NCBI GenBank assembly: GCA_021018995.1
Contig: CM037598.1
Coordinates: forward strand, 70,140,671 to 70,204,670
Origin: Chloranthus sessilifolius
Lineage: Eukaryota > Streptophyta > Magnoliopsida > Chloranthales > Chloranthaceae
Reading direction: 5' to 3'
DNA length: 64,000 bases
Shown: one piece after another, positions 26,874-39,600 of the stretch
Numbering within the stretch: the first letter of the stretch is position 1
How the letters are laid out: each line of letters starts with the position of its first letter
Translations under genes and position numbers: made by a program
The notes under the pieces: generated by a model
The model's input: only the letters and a program-made list of their open reading frames with translations
Database searches by the model: none
Told to the model about the DNA's origin: nothing

Positions 26874-29800
26874 GCAATGGAAATTAGACTACATTGTTAC
26901 TAGCTTTTCGATTGATTAACTTACATGAGAAGAGCTCTTTATAATTTATATAGAGGAGCAACCACTTACATAATTTATATCTAGACAAGATGAAACCAGC
27001 TAAGCACTCATATAACGACACACTACATATTACTTCTAACACCTAAACATATATGAATCACAAATATGTTATCTCCAACACTCCCCCACAAGTTGGAGCA
27101 TCGATGACATGGATGTCCAACTTGCCAACAAATACATAAAAGGATACATGTATATACCATCATCTCGCCCTAACTTGACTGCCAACATGGTGCAACACCC
27201 TGCACCCAAGTGCCAACAATAACAACAACATGGTGCAAACACTGGCAGTCACCAACAATAACTTGGTGCAATACCTTGCACTTAAGTGGCCACAGTACAC
27301 CCCATGGTCCAAACAAGTGGCTAAACACTTAGCCTACAACAATACTTGTTTTTGGCACTAACAACATGGCCATAAGGCATAAACAAAAGCCCATAACAAA
27401 ATCAAGGAGAACATGACACTATAGTAAAATTATATAAGCCCATACATTATGAGATCCACGAGAAAAGAAGGGAAATCAATCACCTCTTATCACGCTCATC
27501 ATGCTTTCGCTATGCACAACAAAGCCATCAAGTGATTTTCAGATCAGCCCACAAGACATCTTCATTAATAGAGGCCCATAACTCATCTTGACCATTAATA
27601 ATAGCCCAGCCCAACACTAAAAATTTTTAAGGACTTCTGTATATAGTACCAGAACCATCATTAGGAGATACAGCTCCTTAATCATGAAAGATATCACAGT
27701 GACACATCAATCATGGTTTAGCACGGAGATCACTGACATCAACAACAACATCAATGCATATGCTTGCATTGTATCAGCCAGCACTATGTAATATCCTAGG
27801 AGCAGTAACTCCTTATAGTATAAGCACAAATAAAGACACCCTGTCACCCTTCCTCATCTTCTTCTTTCTTCTCACACTCCACAGCACAGATTCTTCAGCT
27901 TCTTCTTTCTTCCTCATGATCCATAGAAGATACATCACCACAGTTATTCAATGAATCAGTGAAAGACCAAGAAAGAAAGCACATCGTCAAGGACACATAT
28001 TGTAGCAGCGAGAGCCCTAGCATCTCACAAAAATATTCGCCACAGCTGAAATAATTATCCAAATCATATGCAAACAAAACCCAATGAGGGTTAAGGAGGA
28101 CATGATCCCAACCTATAGCAATATCCACAGGTTTTTGCAACACAGATACTCAGAACTTAGAAAATCCGTGATCGAAGATGAAACACGAGATTCACTAAAA
28201 ACACAATCAATCCTCACCAAAATGGAAAGTAAAACACAAGAAGACTCACAACAAGATTTTGGTTCAGATGTGTACCTGCCTCTCAAGTTTTGTGGCCCCA
28301 CACAATTCAGATTCACAGAAAACAGTGAATCACAACATCTTCAAGATTCAGTTCGAAAACCCCATTAATTTCAATCAAAACACGGCACCCTTTATTAAAG
28401 TTGTAGAGGCAGAAAAACGGATAAAAAATATGCCTTTATATCTTTAGTTTGAGATCAAAGTTTGACCAGGGCTTACGAATGTTGACATCAGCAAGACTAT
28501 GTTTTTCTTTTTCTTCATCTTTTTTTTTCTCTTCTTCTTTGGCTGCTACCGCAGTCCAATTCTTCATTCCACTATTTCATGGGCTGCTACAATAGATCCT
28601 CTTTATATTTAATCATCTCCTCCTATTCTCCCCCGCAAACAAAATCCAAATAGATAAGAGGGAAAAACAACACACATCAAAGACAAGGTAGGATAGTTGC
28701 TACTTGAGAACAAACAATGGCTGCAACAACACAAAATCTTAACCCTAAGTGGATGTGAAAGGAGAAAATATGTTGGAGAAACAAAGAATATGAAACAAAA
28801 ATGGTATCCAAATTCTGATGTACAACGATCCATCTATGTGGCAATGTGCAGCGAATACGTCAAATGAAAACCGACTCTTGATAACACAGAGGACGTGCGA
28901 GATCGAACCGCTTTGATATCATGTCAAAAAACTAAAATAACGGAGTATAAAAGATAAACATAAAGGGAATGAGATGGAAGAGGAAAAGAGAGGGAGAGAG
29001 GGAGGGAGAGAGAGAGAGAGAGAGAGAGGGAGGGAGCGAGAGCAATGGCCATTATACAACATTAATACTAGTTTTTTGATTGACTATGAGACATGAGAAG
29101 AGCTTCTCCTATAGAGGAGAAATTACTTACATATTTCATATCCAAACAAGGTGGGACTAAACCTGTAACTAAGCACTCGTATAAGACCACATATTAATAC
29201 TAGCACCTAAACATATATGGACTCACACAAATATATTATCTCCAACAATGCAGTAAGAAAGGTCTAGGGAAACGGAATATGTTCAACAACAACACACGCA
29301 AAAAAAAAAAAAAAATGACACCACCTGCACAATGCACATGTTAATTTTGTTTTTTAGATAAGTCCTAAATTGCACATGTTAATTTTTGTGGGTCTGTATT
29401 GACATCCCTTATTTGCAAGATTTATTTTTAAACCTTTTTAAAAATCGATATTTTAAAAAATATTTAAAATTGAGTTTTTCCGAAAAAAAAAGGGTTATTA
29501 TGATGAGTTTCACTAATCAAACATAAATGCTAGATGTGTTGAAAAAAATTGCTAATATTAGTTCTAATTTAATTTGGTTTTTCCCTAGTCCATTGTATTT
29601 ATAAATAATTATAAGAAAATTAAAGAATAATCATAACTATTTTCTGCCATATTTTTTTGAGGGATCATCATCATCATCACAGCCTTATCCCATCTATTTG
29701 GGGTCCGCTTTGCGAATCCTATTTCTCCATTGGTTTCGAATCAGCATTAAGCTCTTTGAAACTTTGCAATCCTTCATATTTGTTCTCAGAGCTTCCCTCC

Positions 29801-32800
29801 AAATCTGGTTTTCCACTTCTCCTATTTCCTTGAGCTTATAGCGTCTCAAACCCCTTCATACAAGGTGTGCTTCATGCCCTCTCACGATCATATCCAAAAC
29901 ATTTCAAGCGATATTCCATGATTTTTTTTCTTTTATAGGTCACTCTCAAATTCTCCTATCTACTCGTACCAAATTTTATCCTTTCTTGTTATTCTCAGAG
30001 ACATGGACTCTATCTTCTTTTCGCTTTTTCATGGCACAACATTCTGCACCATATTCTAGGGCAGGTCTTAAGACCGTTATGTGCCTTCAAATTATGGGTG
30101 ATTAGGGATGCAATTTTTTACCCGAACCCAGCCTGAAAACCCGGCAAGCTGAACCGGTCCGAACCAGACCAAAACCGAACCGAACCGAAATTATTTCAGT
30201 TTAGTTCTATTTCGATTTTGGGTGGCAGAAATCGAAAACCGATTAGGTAGAATAAGAAAACTGAAAAAAAAAAAAAAAAAATTAAAAAAAAAATTGAAAA
30301 ACATAAAAAATAAAAAAATGGTTAAAAATATAAAACAAAACAAAAAGCAAGGGAACCGAACCAGTTTTTCGCAGGTTCTGTTCGGTTTTCGATTTGGAAA
30401 AAAAAAAAAATTAACTAAAACCGAACTGATTCATTTCAGGCTGAACCGAACTGAAAACCGAAATCTTCGATTCGGTTCGGTAAACCGAATCTGCATCTGT
30501 ATGGTGATCAATCTGATTGATGTGAACAATCACCCGAAATTCTGGACTATTGATTCGAGTTTATCGTGCAATATGAGGTCTGGACCAACAATACGAATTT
30601 ATCATGGAATATGAGGTCTGGACATGGTAGGCAAGGCGACGCTATAGCCTCGCCATGGCAATGGGAAACGCCATATACAACCAAATAACCATGATGGCTA
30701 AATAGCAACGCCATAGTGTCGCCATGGAAAAATAGCACTATGTCGTCTGTGACAGCGGCACGCGGCGGCTACCCGAAGCCTTGTGCAACTCCACTCGTTT
30801 CACATGGCACTCCACGGAGGATACACGATGTAGGGCGAAGAGGGCACGTGACATCATGGTGCCTAGACGGCACACGACATCACGCCATGAGGGCTTCGAG
30901 ACACGGTCGCGACGCGGTCGCATGGAAGATGATGTGGGGCGTCATGGGCGTGTTGGGGTGGAAGATGGAACTGTGTGCAACGGACCGAGGGACGTGTGTC
31001 ATGGTGGTATGTCAAACCAATACGTTTGAGGTTCTTCCGTTATTTTCCCATAGATGGTGTTTGAACCATCTATGTGGGAGAAGAGTTGCTCTCACACACA
31101 AGGAGCCTTACGTCACTAGAAGGTGTGTAAGTGTCTCCTAGGCCGACGGGCGGGTCTAGGACGTTGCTTGCGAAGCAATGCCGTATGTCACCCAAAGCGA
31201 GGTTGCCATGTACGTCGAACTACGCGTCGCGGTGTATGTGGGTCGACTAAGCACGAGATACTCGAAAGCTACGTGAGACTCGGTAGAGCACGTCGGCATG
31301 AGGGTCTGAATATATGTGTTGGTGAGGTGTGCCACACACGATGATGAGCTTGGTTCGGTATGACGGCAACATGTTGGAATGGGACAGCATGACGAGTTGG
31401 CATGCCTTACTGTCGCAAGTGAAGTACTAATGCAGGTGGCAAAGGTGAAGCCTGCATGCGTGTTGTGAATAGACACCTTGCGTTCTAGGCGGGTGGTATC
31501 AGAGCTGATGATGGTTAGGCCTGCTTCGTTGCATGCAGCATCGAAACGCCGCATGGGTATGACAATGCGCAACGGACTGCGCCCCCGTGACAGTTGGTAT
31601 CCGAGACAGGCTGACCTAGCTTGCGAAGCTAGGTGCTGCACGCGAGTTCACACGACGGAAAGAGTGACTCCGTGACATTTGGTATCAGAGCCAGATGGTT
31701 CCGAATGGGACTACTTTGGCGAGCAAGGGCGATGAGATGCGCCATTATTCTGTGACAGTCAGGGTTATTCGTGTGCAGTCGAGTTGCACGTCAGCAGTTG
31801 ATATGTGGTTGAGATACACTTTGGTACAGCGAAGTTCAGAGCTTAGTCGCGCGTAGAGAGATGTTAATGTTGGGTTACACTGTTGCGGATATTTGGAGCA
31901 GGGAAAATGCTCTGTCCTCACTTCAAGAAGAAGCCGAGGAAAAGCAGCGGGTCGGTCCGAGGCGGATGGACGCTGGTGATTTCCGACATGAAACGTTGGA
32001 TCACGTTGGTCCTGGACAAGCACCATTGCCATGAATAGCAAGGGGCAGGGAAAATGCTTCGTTCTCACTTCAAGAAGTTGGGATTTCTGAATCGGTTGTT
32101 GGTACCTGACATGATGATCGAAACTGCCGGTATGGGACAGTGGCAGAGGTCAGTGTATTGCGATGGGCCAGGATCAAGGACTCAGTTAAGCAAGTTATTG
32201 CAAAGACTGAATTGAGCTACGTCGAACTAGAGAAGGGTCAGTGGCCTGTTGCTTTGTTATGAGATGACAGAGTGTCGATTGCGTGTAGTGAAGACTTGAA
32301 GTTCAGGGACTACAGCTTCGAATGAGGACATATGCTACAAAAAGAAGTGTCTTCGCATCAACAAGTTGTGACGGTGGCATGCGGCAGCTACCCAAAGCCT
32401 TGTGCAACTCCACTCGTTTCACGTGGCGCTTTGCAGAGGGGTACGCGATATGGTGCCAAGAGGGCACGCGACATCATGGTGCCTGGACGGCACGTAATGT
32501 GGTGCCAGGAGGGCACCCGACATCTTGGTGCCTGGATGGCACGCAATGTGGTGCCAGGAGGGCACGCGACATCAAGCCATGAGGGCTTCGCGACACGGTC
32601 GCATAGAAGATGATGTGGGGCATCATGGGCATGTTGGGGTGGAAGATAGCATTGTGTGCAACGGACCGGGGGACGTGTGTCATGGTGGTATGTCAAACCA
32701 ATACGTTTGAGTGTCTTCCGTTATTTTCCCATAGATGGTGTTTGAACCATCTATGTGGGAGAAGAGCTGCTCTCGCACACACGGGGCCTTACGTCACCAG

Positions 32801-33617
32801 AGAGTGCGTAAGTGTCTCCTACGCCGACAGACCAGCCTAGGACGTTGCTTGCGAAGCAATGCCGTGTGTCACCCAAAGCAAGGTTACCATGCACATCGGA
32901 CTACGCGTTGCAGTGTATGTGGGTCGACTAAGCCCGAGACACTCGGAAGCTACGTGAGACTCGGTAGAGCACATCAGCATGAGGATCTGAATATATGTGT
33001 GTTGGTGAGGTGCGCCACACACGATGATGAACTTGGCTCGGTATGACGGCAACATGTTGGCATGGGACAGCATGACGAGCTAGCATGCCTTTATTGTCGC
33101 AAGCACTAATGCAGGTGGCAAAGGTGAAGCTTGAGCAGGCCAAGCAAGGCACACAGGTGCCTGCATGCGTGTCACGAATAAACACCTTGCGTTCATATGG
33201 TGGCCTTGGGTCAAGGCAACCACAAAGGGGAGTTCCCGTCCTCTAGGCGGGTGGTATCAGAGCTAATGATGGTTAGGCTTGCTTCGTTGCACACAGTATC
33301 GAGACACCGCACGGGTATGACAATGCGCGATGGACTGCGCCCCCATGACAGTTGGTATCCAAGACAGGCTGACCTAGCTTGCGATGCTAGGTGCAGCACG
33401 TGAGCTCACACAACAAAAAGAGTGACTCCGTGACACGTTGCTATGCACGCCATTTGATTTTTTTGAATAAAAAAGTATAATATTTATAAAATAGATAACT
33501 TATATAGATGACATTTTTATAACTTATAATACTTGTAAGTTATAACATTTTTATAATATAGAAGTTACAAAAGTTAACTTACAACCTACAAAAGTCCAAC
33601 TTATAAGTTACGAAATC

Positions 33618-33666
<49 letters not shown>

Positions 33667-36600
33667 AAGAAACCTCAGCATGTTACTGGTCGACAAAACC
33701 TCGGCATTGGTGACACTACAGTATGTGTAGTTGATATTTAAATAGTTTTTAATATTCTATATTTGTTTATATTTTATATATATTTATTTATACTCACCAT
33801 GTTGCAAATTTATTGATGTTCCATATTTGATTTGTATTTATTGATATTTGTTTATGCCTAAAACATGAACTCCTCAATATCAAAATCAAAGTATGATGCT
33901 TTAGTAATTGAATTTTTTTCTTCCTATATATTTTTTTTGTTCTTCTTCCTATATAAAAAATATAAAGAAATAATAAAATACTACTAATAAAAAAAATTTA
34001 AATTTTAAAATCAATAAAAGTTTTGCCATGACCACGTCATGGCATAGCAAGCCTCTTCGCAATGACCTCGCTACACCGCCTTAACTACCTTGGGCCTGAA
34101 CTATTGACTCTTCTCGAGAGCAGTGAAAGTGAGTGCTTAGTGGATCGTGTCATGCATGTTGTCGACGATGTTACTTATGTGGACAAGTGTGTACTCTTAG
34201 TACGATGGCTACTTTGTAATCATGCTAAACTGATAATTAGGATTGCTTGAGCCATCCGGTTGGCTTCTTGCTTAATAATAGCTCTATAGGTGTATAGGCT
34301 ATTCACTAGGATCTAGGCTATTCACTGGATCACTAGGGTTTGTATTACGTCTGTTATTTTATTTTATTTATAAGGTAATATTACGTCTATTATTTTATCT
34401 TATAGTCCTCAAGAGGGCACAACCCTTCACATCTTTCAAGAGACTATAGCATTGAAAGAGAGATGGAGAGGGTTTAGGACCAAGAAAGAAAATAAAAGTA
34501 ACAAGGAAGATCCCCTTCATCAACATGAACATCAAGTAATCATGCATAACAATCGCAGAAGGCATGTGAAACATATTATTTTTTAGTAGCAAAATAAAAA
34601 ACATTAAGGTATTTTATATAACCTGTCATTTTTTAGTAGCAAAATTATAATGATTAAGGAACTTTACTTATGTTTTAGAGGAGACGTCACACCTTAAAAC
34701 GAGTTCCGTAGGTCCTTTCTTAAAACACTTTGATATAGCCATCGAAATATCATCTTAAATTAACCAAGAGTATTTATCTCTCTCCAAACCCTATCATACT
34801 TATTTATTCCAATGGCTGTTCCTCTTTTAATCAGTCAGATTATCTAACATGTTGTGCTTTATTGAATTTCTGAAGATCTATATCCATATCTATTTAAGGG
34901 TTTACTAAGAACCATTTATCATCTACAAGCATGACAGGTTAGTCAATCTTGCATAGCAAATACGTTCTATAGTGCGTTGATTGTGATCAGTCATCGTAGG
35001 GATTCAGAGTCAACTACATCATAACCCAGACAAAATATTTGTTTTGTATTTTTGTATACAGATCAGCTCCTTTTAATGGTATCGGGACTTTAATATTTTA
35101 TGGATGTGTATCTTGTTTCTGACAACACAACAATCAGATTGAACGACAGCATGACCCACTCTTTGTTGATCTTGACCAAGGGTTTTTCTTATCAATTTGG
35201 GAGGCAATGTCCAATTGTGTTATACATCACTTAAAAACTAACATGAAATCACCTCAGAACAGGATCGAGCCAACCTGAAGTAGCAATATAATGAGTTCTG
35301 ACTTCTGAGTCAAATAGAACCCTATTCTCCTAGCAAGTAAAAGCCAAATGCATTTTTATGAACACTTCGTATAACAATTTTTTGAATCTAGCCTTTAATC
35401 ATCTTCATTTTTCCCAATTCCAAAAAACCTTCAACATCCACTTTTCTTGGGCTTCAGAAACCTTACAGCCTTGTTATCTTTGTCATGGTAGTCAAGGCGT
35501 CGCCATGGCGACGCCATGGCAAATGGCGACGGATTTCGCCATATACACTGATATAGCGAAACTTTTGAAATGGCGACACCATAGCGTCGCTATGGCGGTA
35601 TGGCGCCATGACGCCGCCATATTCGCAATATATGAAATTATATATATAACTTATATTTTAATAATTATATAATTATAAGTTATAATACTTATAAGCTATA
35701 TATTATAAGTTATATATATAACTTAACAATAATTATAAGCTATATAATTATAAGTTATAATTTAATAACTTATAATCTTATATATAAAAGGGGATTCTAA
35801 GGCTTGGACAGCACTCATCTCTCAACTCTCCCCTCAGCACACGTCTGTCCTTAGCGAAAAAAAGGTACGCAGTTTTTTTTCTCTCTCAGTCTCTCGTCTT
35901 TCTCTCTCTCGCATCCCTTTCTTCTCTCGCAGGCTCGCAACCTTGCAAGCAATTTCTTCTCTCTCGCCTCCTTTTCTCTCCCCTATATCCCTCTCTATCT
36001 CTCTCGTCTCTTTCTCTCTCAGCTTCTTATTTTTATTTTTTGTTCTTTTCTCTAGGCTAATTTTTTTTATATATCTGCACCTTCGCAAGCTCCATCGACG
36101 ATCAATTGGCGACGAATCGCCTTCACGCCTTCATCAAAAGATCAGATGGAGTTGAAATGTTTCATAATTAATGTTGCTCTCTATTTATTGATATTTGTCT
36201 ATGCCTGATTAATTAGTTGAATTTTTTTCTTTCTCTAGAAAAAATATATGAATTAAAAAATGGTAAAAAACTAAAAATAAATAAATATTAATGATTAAAA
36301 AATAAAAATAAAATTATTAATATTTTTTAAAAAAAATTGTAAATGGCCTCGACATAGCATGGCGAGCCTCTTCGCCATGACCTCGCCACAACGCCTTACC
36401 TACCTTGATCTTTGTCTTCTCCTATCTTCCCAGGTTCCCATTTTTGTTTGTTGTTTATGGTCTAATGCTTATCATAATTTTTAACGATTTTTTTCTTAAT
36501 TCTTTCCATTCCCTTAGTTAAGAAAAATCAAATGATTGGGAAGAATTGATGCAGAACTAACAAGTCATCTTGGTTTTCCTTTTGGTCAAGTTTCAAGATC

Positions 36601-39600
36601 CCAGTGTAGCCCCGGGCTTAGAACATGGTGCTATGGTAACTCATCCTCAAAACAAATGAACCTTTGATAAGCTAAGAAAAAACTCCAGGAATAAAAAAGA
36701 TAGATATGGAATTATGAATATAACTACAACACAATGACTTATAATTATTGCAATTAAATAAAATTTTGTTTGTTGCTTAAAATAAAAAATTTAAATTGCA
36801 TAAACAAATCAGTCTTCTAACATCTAAACATAAAAATATCAAGGGATAATGGCTTCTAATTGACATTTAAACACCAAAATGGTGATTAAATGATCTTATA
36901 TCATTAAAATGTGACTTCTTATCTCACACCATTGAAGTGTGATTTATCATCATGCTCTATGATCAATCTAAAGTGTCCAAATGGCAACTTATCTTTGGAA
37001 CATGTCTCAGCCCAAAGAAACATGCCTAGAAGTGGATGTGAACAATCCGATTACTGAACTTTATATCAGCCATTGAAACTAAAAATAATGGTTGATATTA
37101 TAATCCACAGATCGGATGGTTTAAATCTTCCTAACTACCATTTTTGGGCTTATTGCACTTCAATTTATGATCTATCACTTTGACGGGTACGGATCACCCA
37201 CAACGGAAATCATTGATGGCGTAAGATCATTTAAACACCATGTTGGTGTTTAAATGACGGTCAGCAGAGTCGGGCTCAAATATCAAAGCTATAACGTTAC
37301 AAGAGACAAGAATGGACTCCTAATATTCTTTCTACTTCTAATGATGCTTCTATCATCTCTTAAATGAACATAAACTATAGCAAAGATCTCAGCACAGGCA
37401 TTTACTTGGACAGCAGGAGATCACAGCAAAACCAAACCCGTATCACATACCTACTTAGATCCAGCTTTTTGTTGCGTATAGCATAATCTAAGCGAAGTGG
37501 GGTGGACACGAGTATGTCACATGGTATTTTCTCAAAATCGGCACTTCTTGAGAGCTCTTTAGTCATTAGTTTGATGTAAAACTTCCTCCCTTTAGCCAAC
37601 TTTTTGCATTCTCTGGTTGTTTGTGCAGCCAATTCTCGTGTAGGACAAAGAATTACAGCTCTAATGCCATCCTTCGAACCCGGCTAATTACACCAAAAAC
37701 AAATTATGAGGGCCTTCACAGTATATATTCAGAAAGACAGTACCACCATTTTACCTTAAGTTTCATAAGGATAGGACATAAGAAAGCAAAAGTCTTTCCA
37801 GAACCAGTTGGTGCACAGGCAAAGCACTCTCGTCCCTGGACAACCGAGAGCCAAAAAAATATTTGGAATAAACAATAAATCATAAATGATTACTGCCAAA
37901 CGAAATTCAAAGTAGTCTTCAACCACTAAATGACAATATAAATTTAAGTTTACCTAAATCCAAGCACTGTATGGGAAAGGGAGCTACAACTTGCACACGA
38001 GATCTGTACCGCGACACATGGGTTAAAGAGAAAGAATTGGTTTTTTTTTATGCGCCACATGGAACACCAACTAAGCAATCAGATTTGAAGCCCATGATGT
38101 AAAAATCTTTGAGGACAAAGACTGGCATGAAATCTATCATCTGATTTAAAACATTCAACGATTAAATCAGATGTTTAACTGTATTTTATCAGATGATAGA
38201 GATAATGTTTTGTGCCAATCTTTAGTGTCATAGATCTTTACATCATAGCCTTCAAATCAGATGGCTTAGATGGTGTTCCCAGTGGCACAGGTCCCAAAAA
38301 TAACAAGTCTTTCTTTTTAATCCATGTGCTGTGGTATAAATCTCGTGTGCAAGTTGTAGCTCCCCATGGGAAATTTTAGCCCTTATACATGATGGTAGAA
38401 AAAAAACAGCTTAAATAGAAGAGCGTACTGAGAGGAGGACTGGAATAGTCTGCCTTTGGATTGGTGTAGGTTCTTTAAATCCAAGTTCTTCCAAATTGCG
38501 CAATAAATATGATTTACAGCCATACCTGTCAAAAACCAAATCACTACTTAGTACTTTGTGGTAAAAACATGACATATGGGACCCAATTCTCATGAAGAAA
38601 GAATACGAAGCAATCGATGTTAAAGTAAAAGAATGGGAAGAAGAGAAGATGAAAAAGAAGTAGAAGAAATCTATATCTATTAAAGTAAAGCAAAGGAGGG
38701 TGACGTGGCGGCCCCGCAAAATTTTTGAGAGAAATATTGTTTAAAAAGACTCTTAGCCAATGCACCTCTCTCTGTCTCAACCAACGCACAGAATCCCCGC
38801 CCTGATTTTCGGATAAAAAGTATGTCTTATTTCTCTCTAACAACAGCTCCCTTTCTCTTTTCCTCAGACGCCTCTCTCTTTGTCTCTCTCTTACTCAAAA
38901 GGTACATACAAACCCTATCTCTCTCTCATAACGCTCTATTACGCTCTCTCTCTCTCTCATATTCAAACAGTATACATAGATGTTAAAATGGTCCACACAC
39001 AAATAGGCACAACCGTTAAAAAAGCATTAATAACCACCGTTCTTTCAACACGACAACAGAAAACGGATATTGTGTGATCCTCTTTAGAATTCTCTTTACC
39101 GACCAGGCTTACCTACAAGAATATCAACAATCTCAGGTATGAATCTTATCCGATACTATGGGTTACTTCTTTTATAATGCGACGTTATATTTCCTTTGTT
39201 ATCATTTTCGCTCGCTGTTTCTAAATATAATTTTTAATACATAGAATTAGATTAGAAGAGATCCTAGGAGTATGAGACTTACTATTCTTTAAATTTTTAA
39301 TCATTCTCTGATCCCAAATGTCATTCTAAATAGATAGAATTCTTAAAATAAATTTGACAGTTTGTAGAATTGTAGGAGTATAAGAGATTATATATGAGAA
39401 ATTATAGGGATAAATCATATGAAATCTATAGGGATAAAATATATGAGATATTCAAGTTGTCATTTGAATTTTTACAATGTTACTACTCATGGACACTAGA
39501 TCTTGAGATCATGGTCGATGATTAGATTTGATTTCACATGGAACGCATCTGAAAAACTTATCTGAGAACCATATTTCATGTGTCATAAAGATATGTTCAC

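Larger units (their letters stand above)
26767..29247 (-). mobile_element. Non-autonomous Ty1/copia element in intron 7
   Basis: On the minus strand the order is 5' LTR (29247-28922), primer site (28921-28910), a 1.8-kb interior, polypurine tract (27089-27081), 3' LTR (27080-26767). Both LTRs begin TGTTGGAGATAA and share CATGAGAAGAGC-like blocks. The interior ends with the copia-typical string before GTGGGGGAG but encodes no gag or pol. Flanks AAATG and ATGCA do not give a clean duplication, so some end trimming is possible. It lies on the same strand as RH57. Confidence 0.75.
30748..33435 (+). mobile_element. Coding-free LTR retrotransposon
   Basis: Two related GC-rich LTRs (30748-31677 and 32367-33435) bracket a 689-bp interior. 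The interior starts with an initiator-Met primer site (31680-31692) and holds no gag or pol, so the element must have relied on another for its enzymes. Both LTRs start TGTGAC and end CTCCGTGACA. Flanking 4-mers CGTC and CGTT differ by one transition. The LTRs differ mainly by indels, including a different number of 49-bp repeat units. The GC content is far above the surroundings. Confidence 0.78.
30623..34092. mobile_element. Non-autonomous hAT element, copy 1, split by an LTR element
   Basis: The left end CATGGTAGGCAAGGCG and right end CGCCTTAACTACCTTG are inverted. Flanks are GGTCTGGA (30615-30622) and GGCCTGAA (34093-34100), 6 of 8 with both differences transitions. Internal hAT sequence remains at 30623-30747 and 33436-34092 and resembles copy 2 (GGCGACGC, GCCTCTTCGC-AATGACCTCGC). 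The rest is the LTR element at 30748-33435. Confidence 0.72.

Noticed and set aside
27754-28447. ORFs in the interior of the small copia element
   Set aside because: No gag or pol motif, and they run against the element orientation.
30716-33403. Long GC-rich ORFs on both strands
   Set aside because: They lie within LTRs of a coding-free element, differ between the two LTR copies and have no conserved domain.
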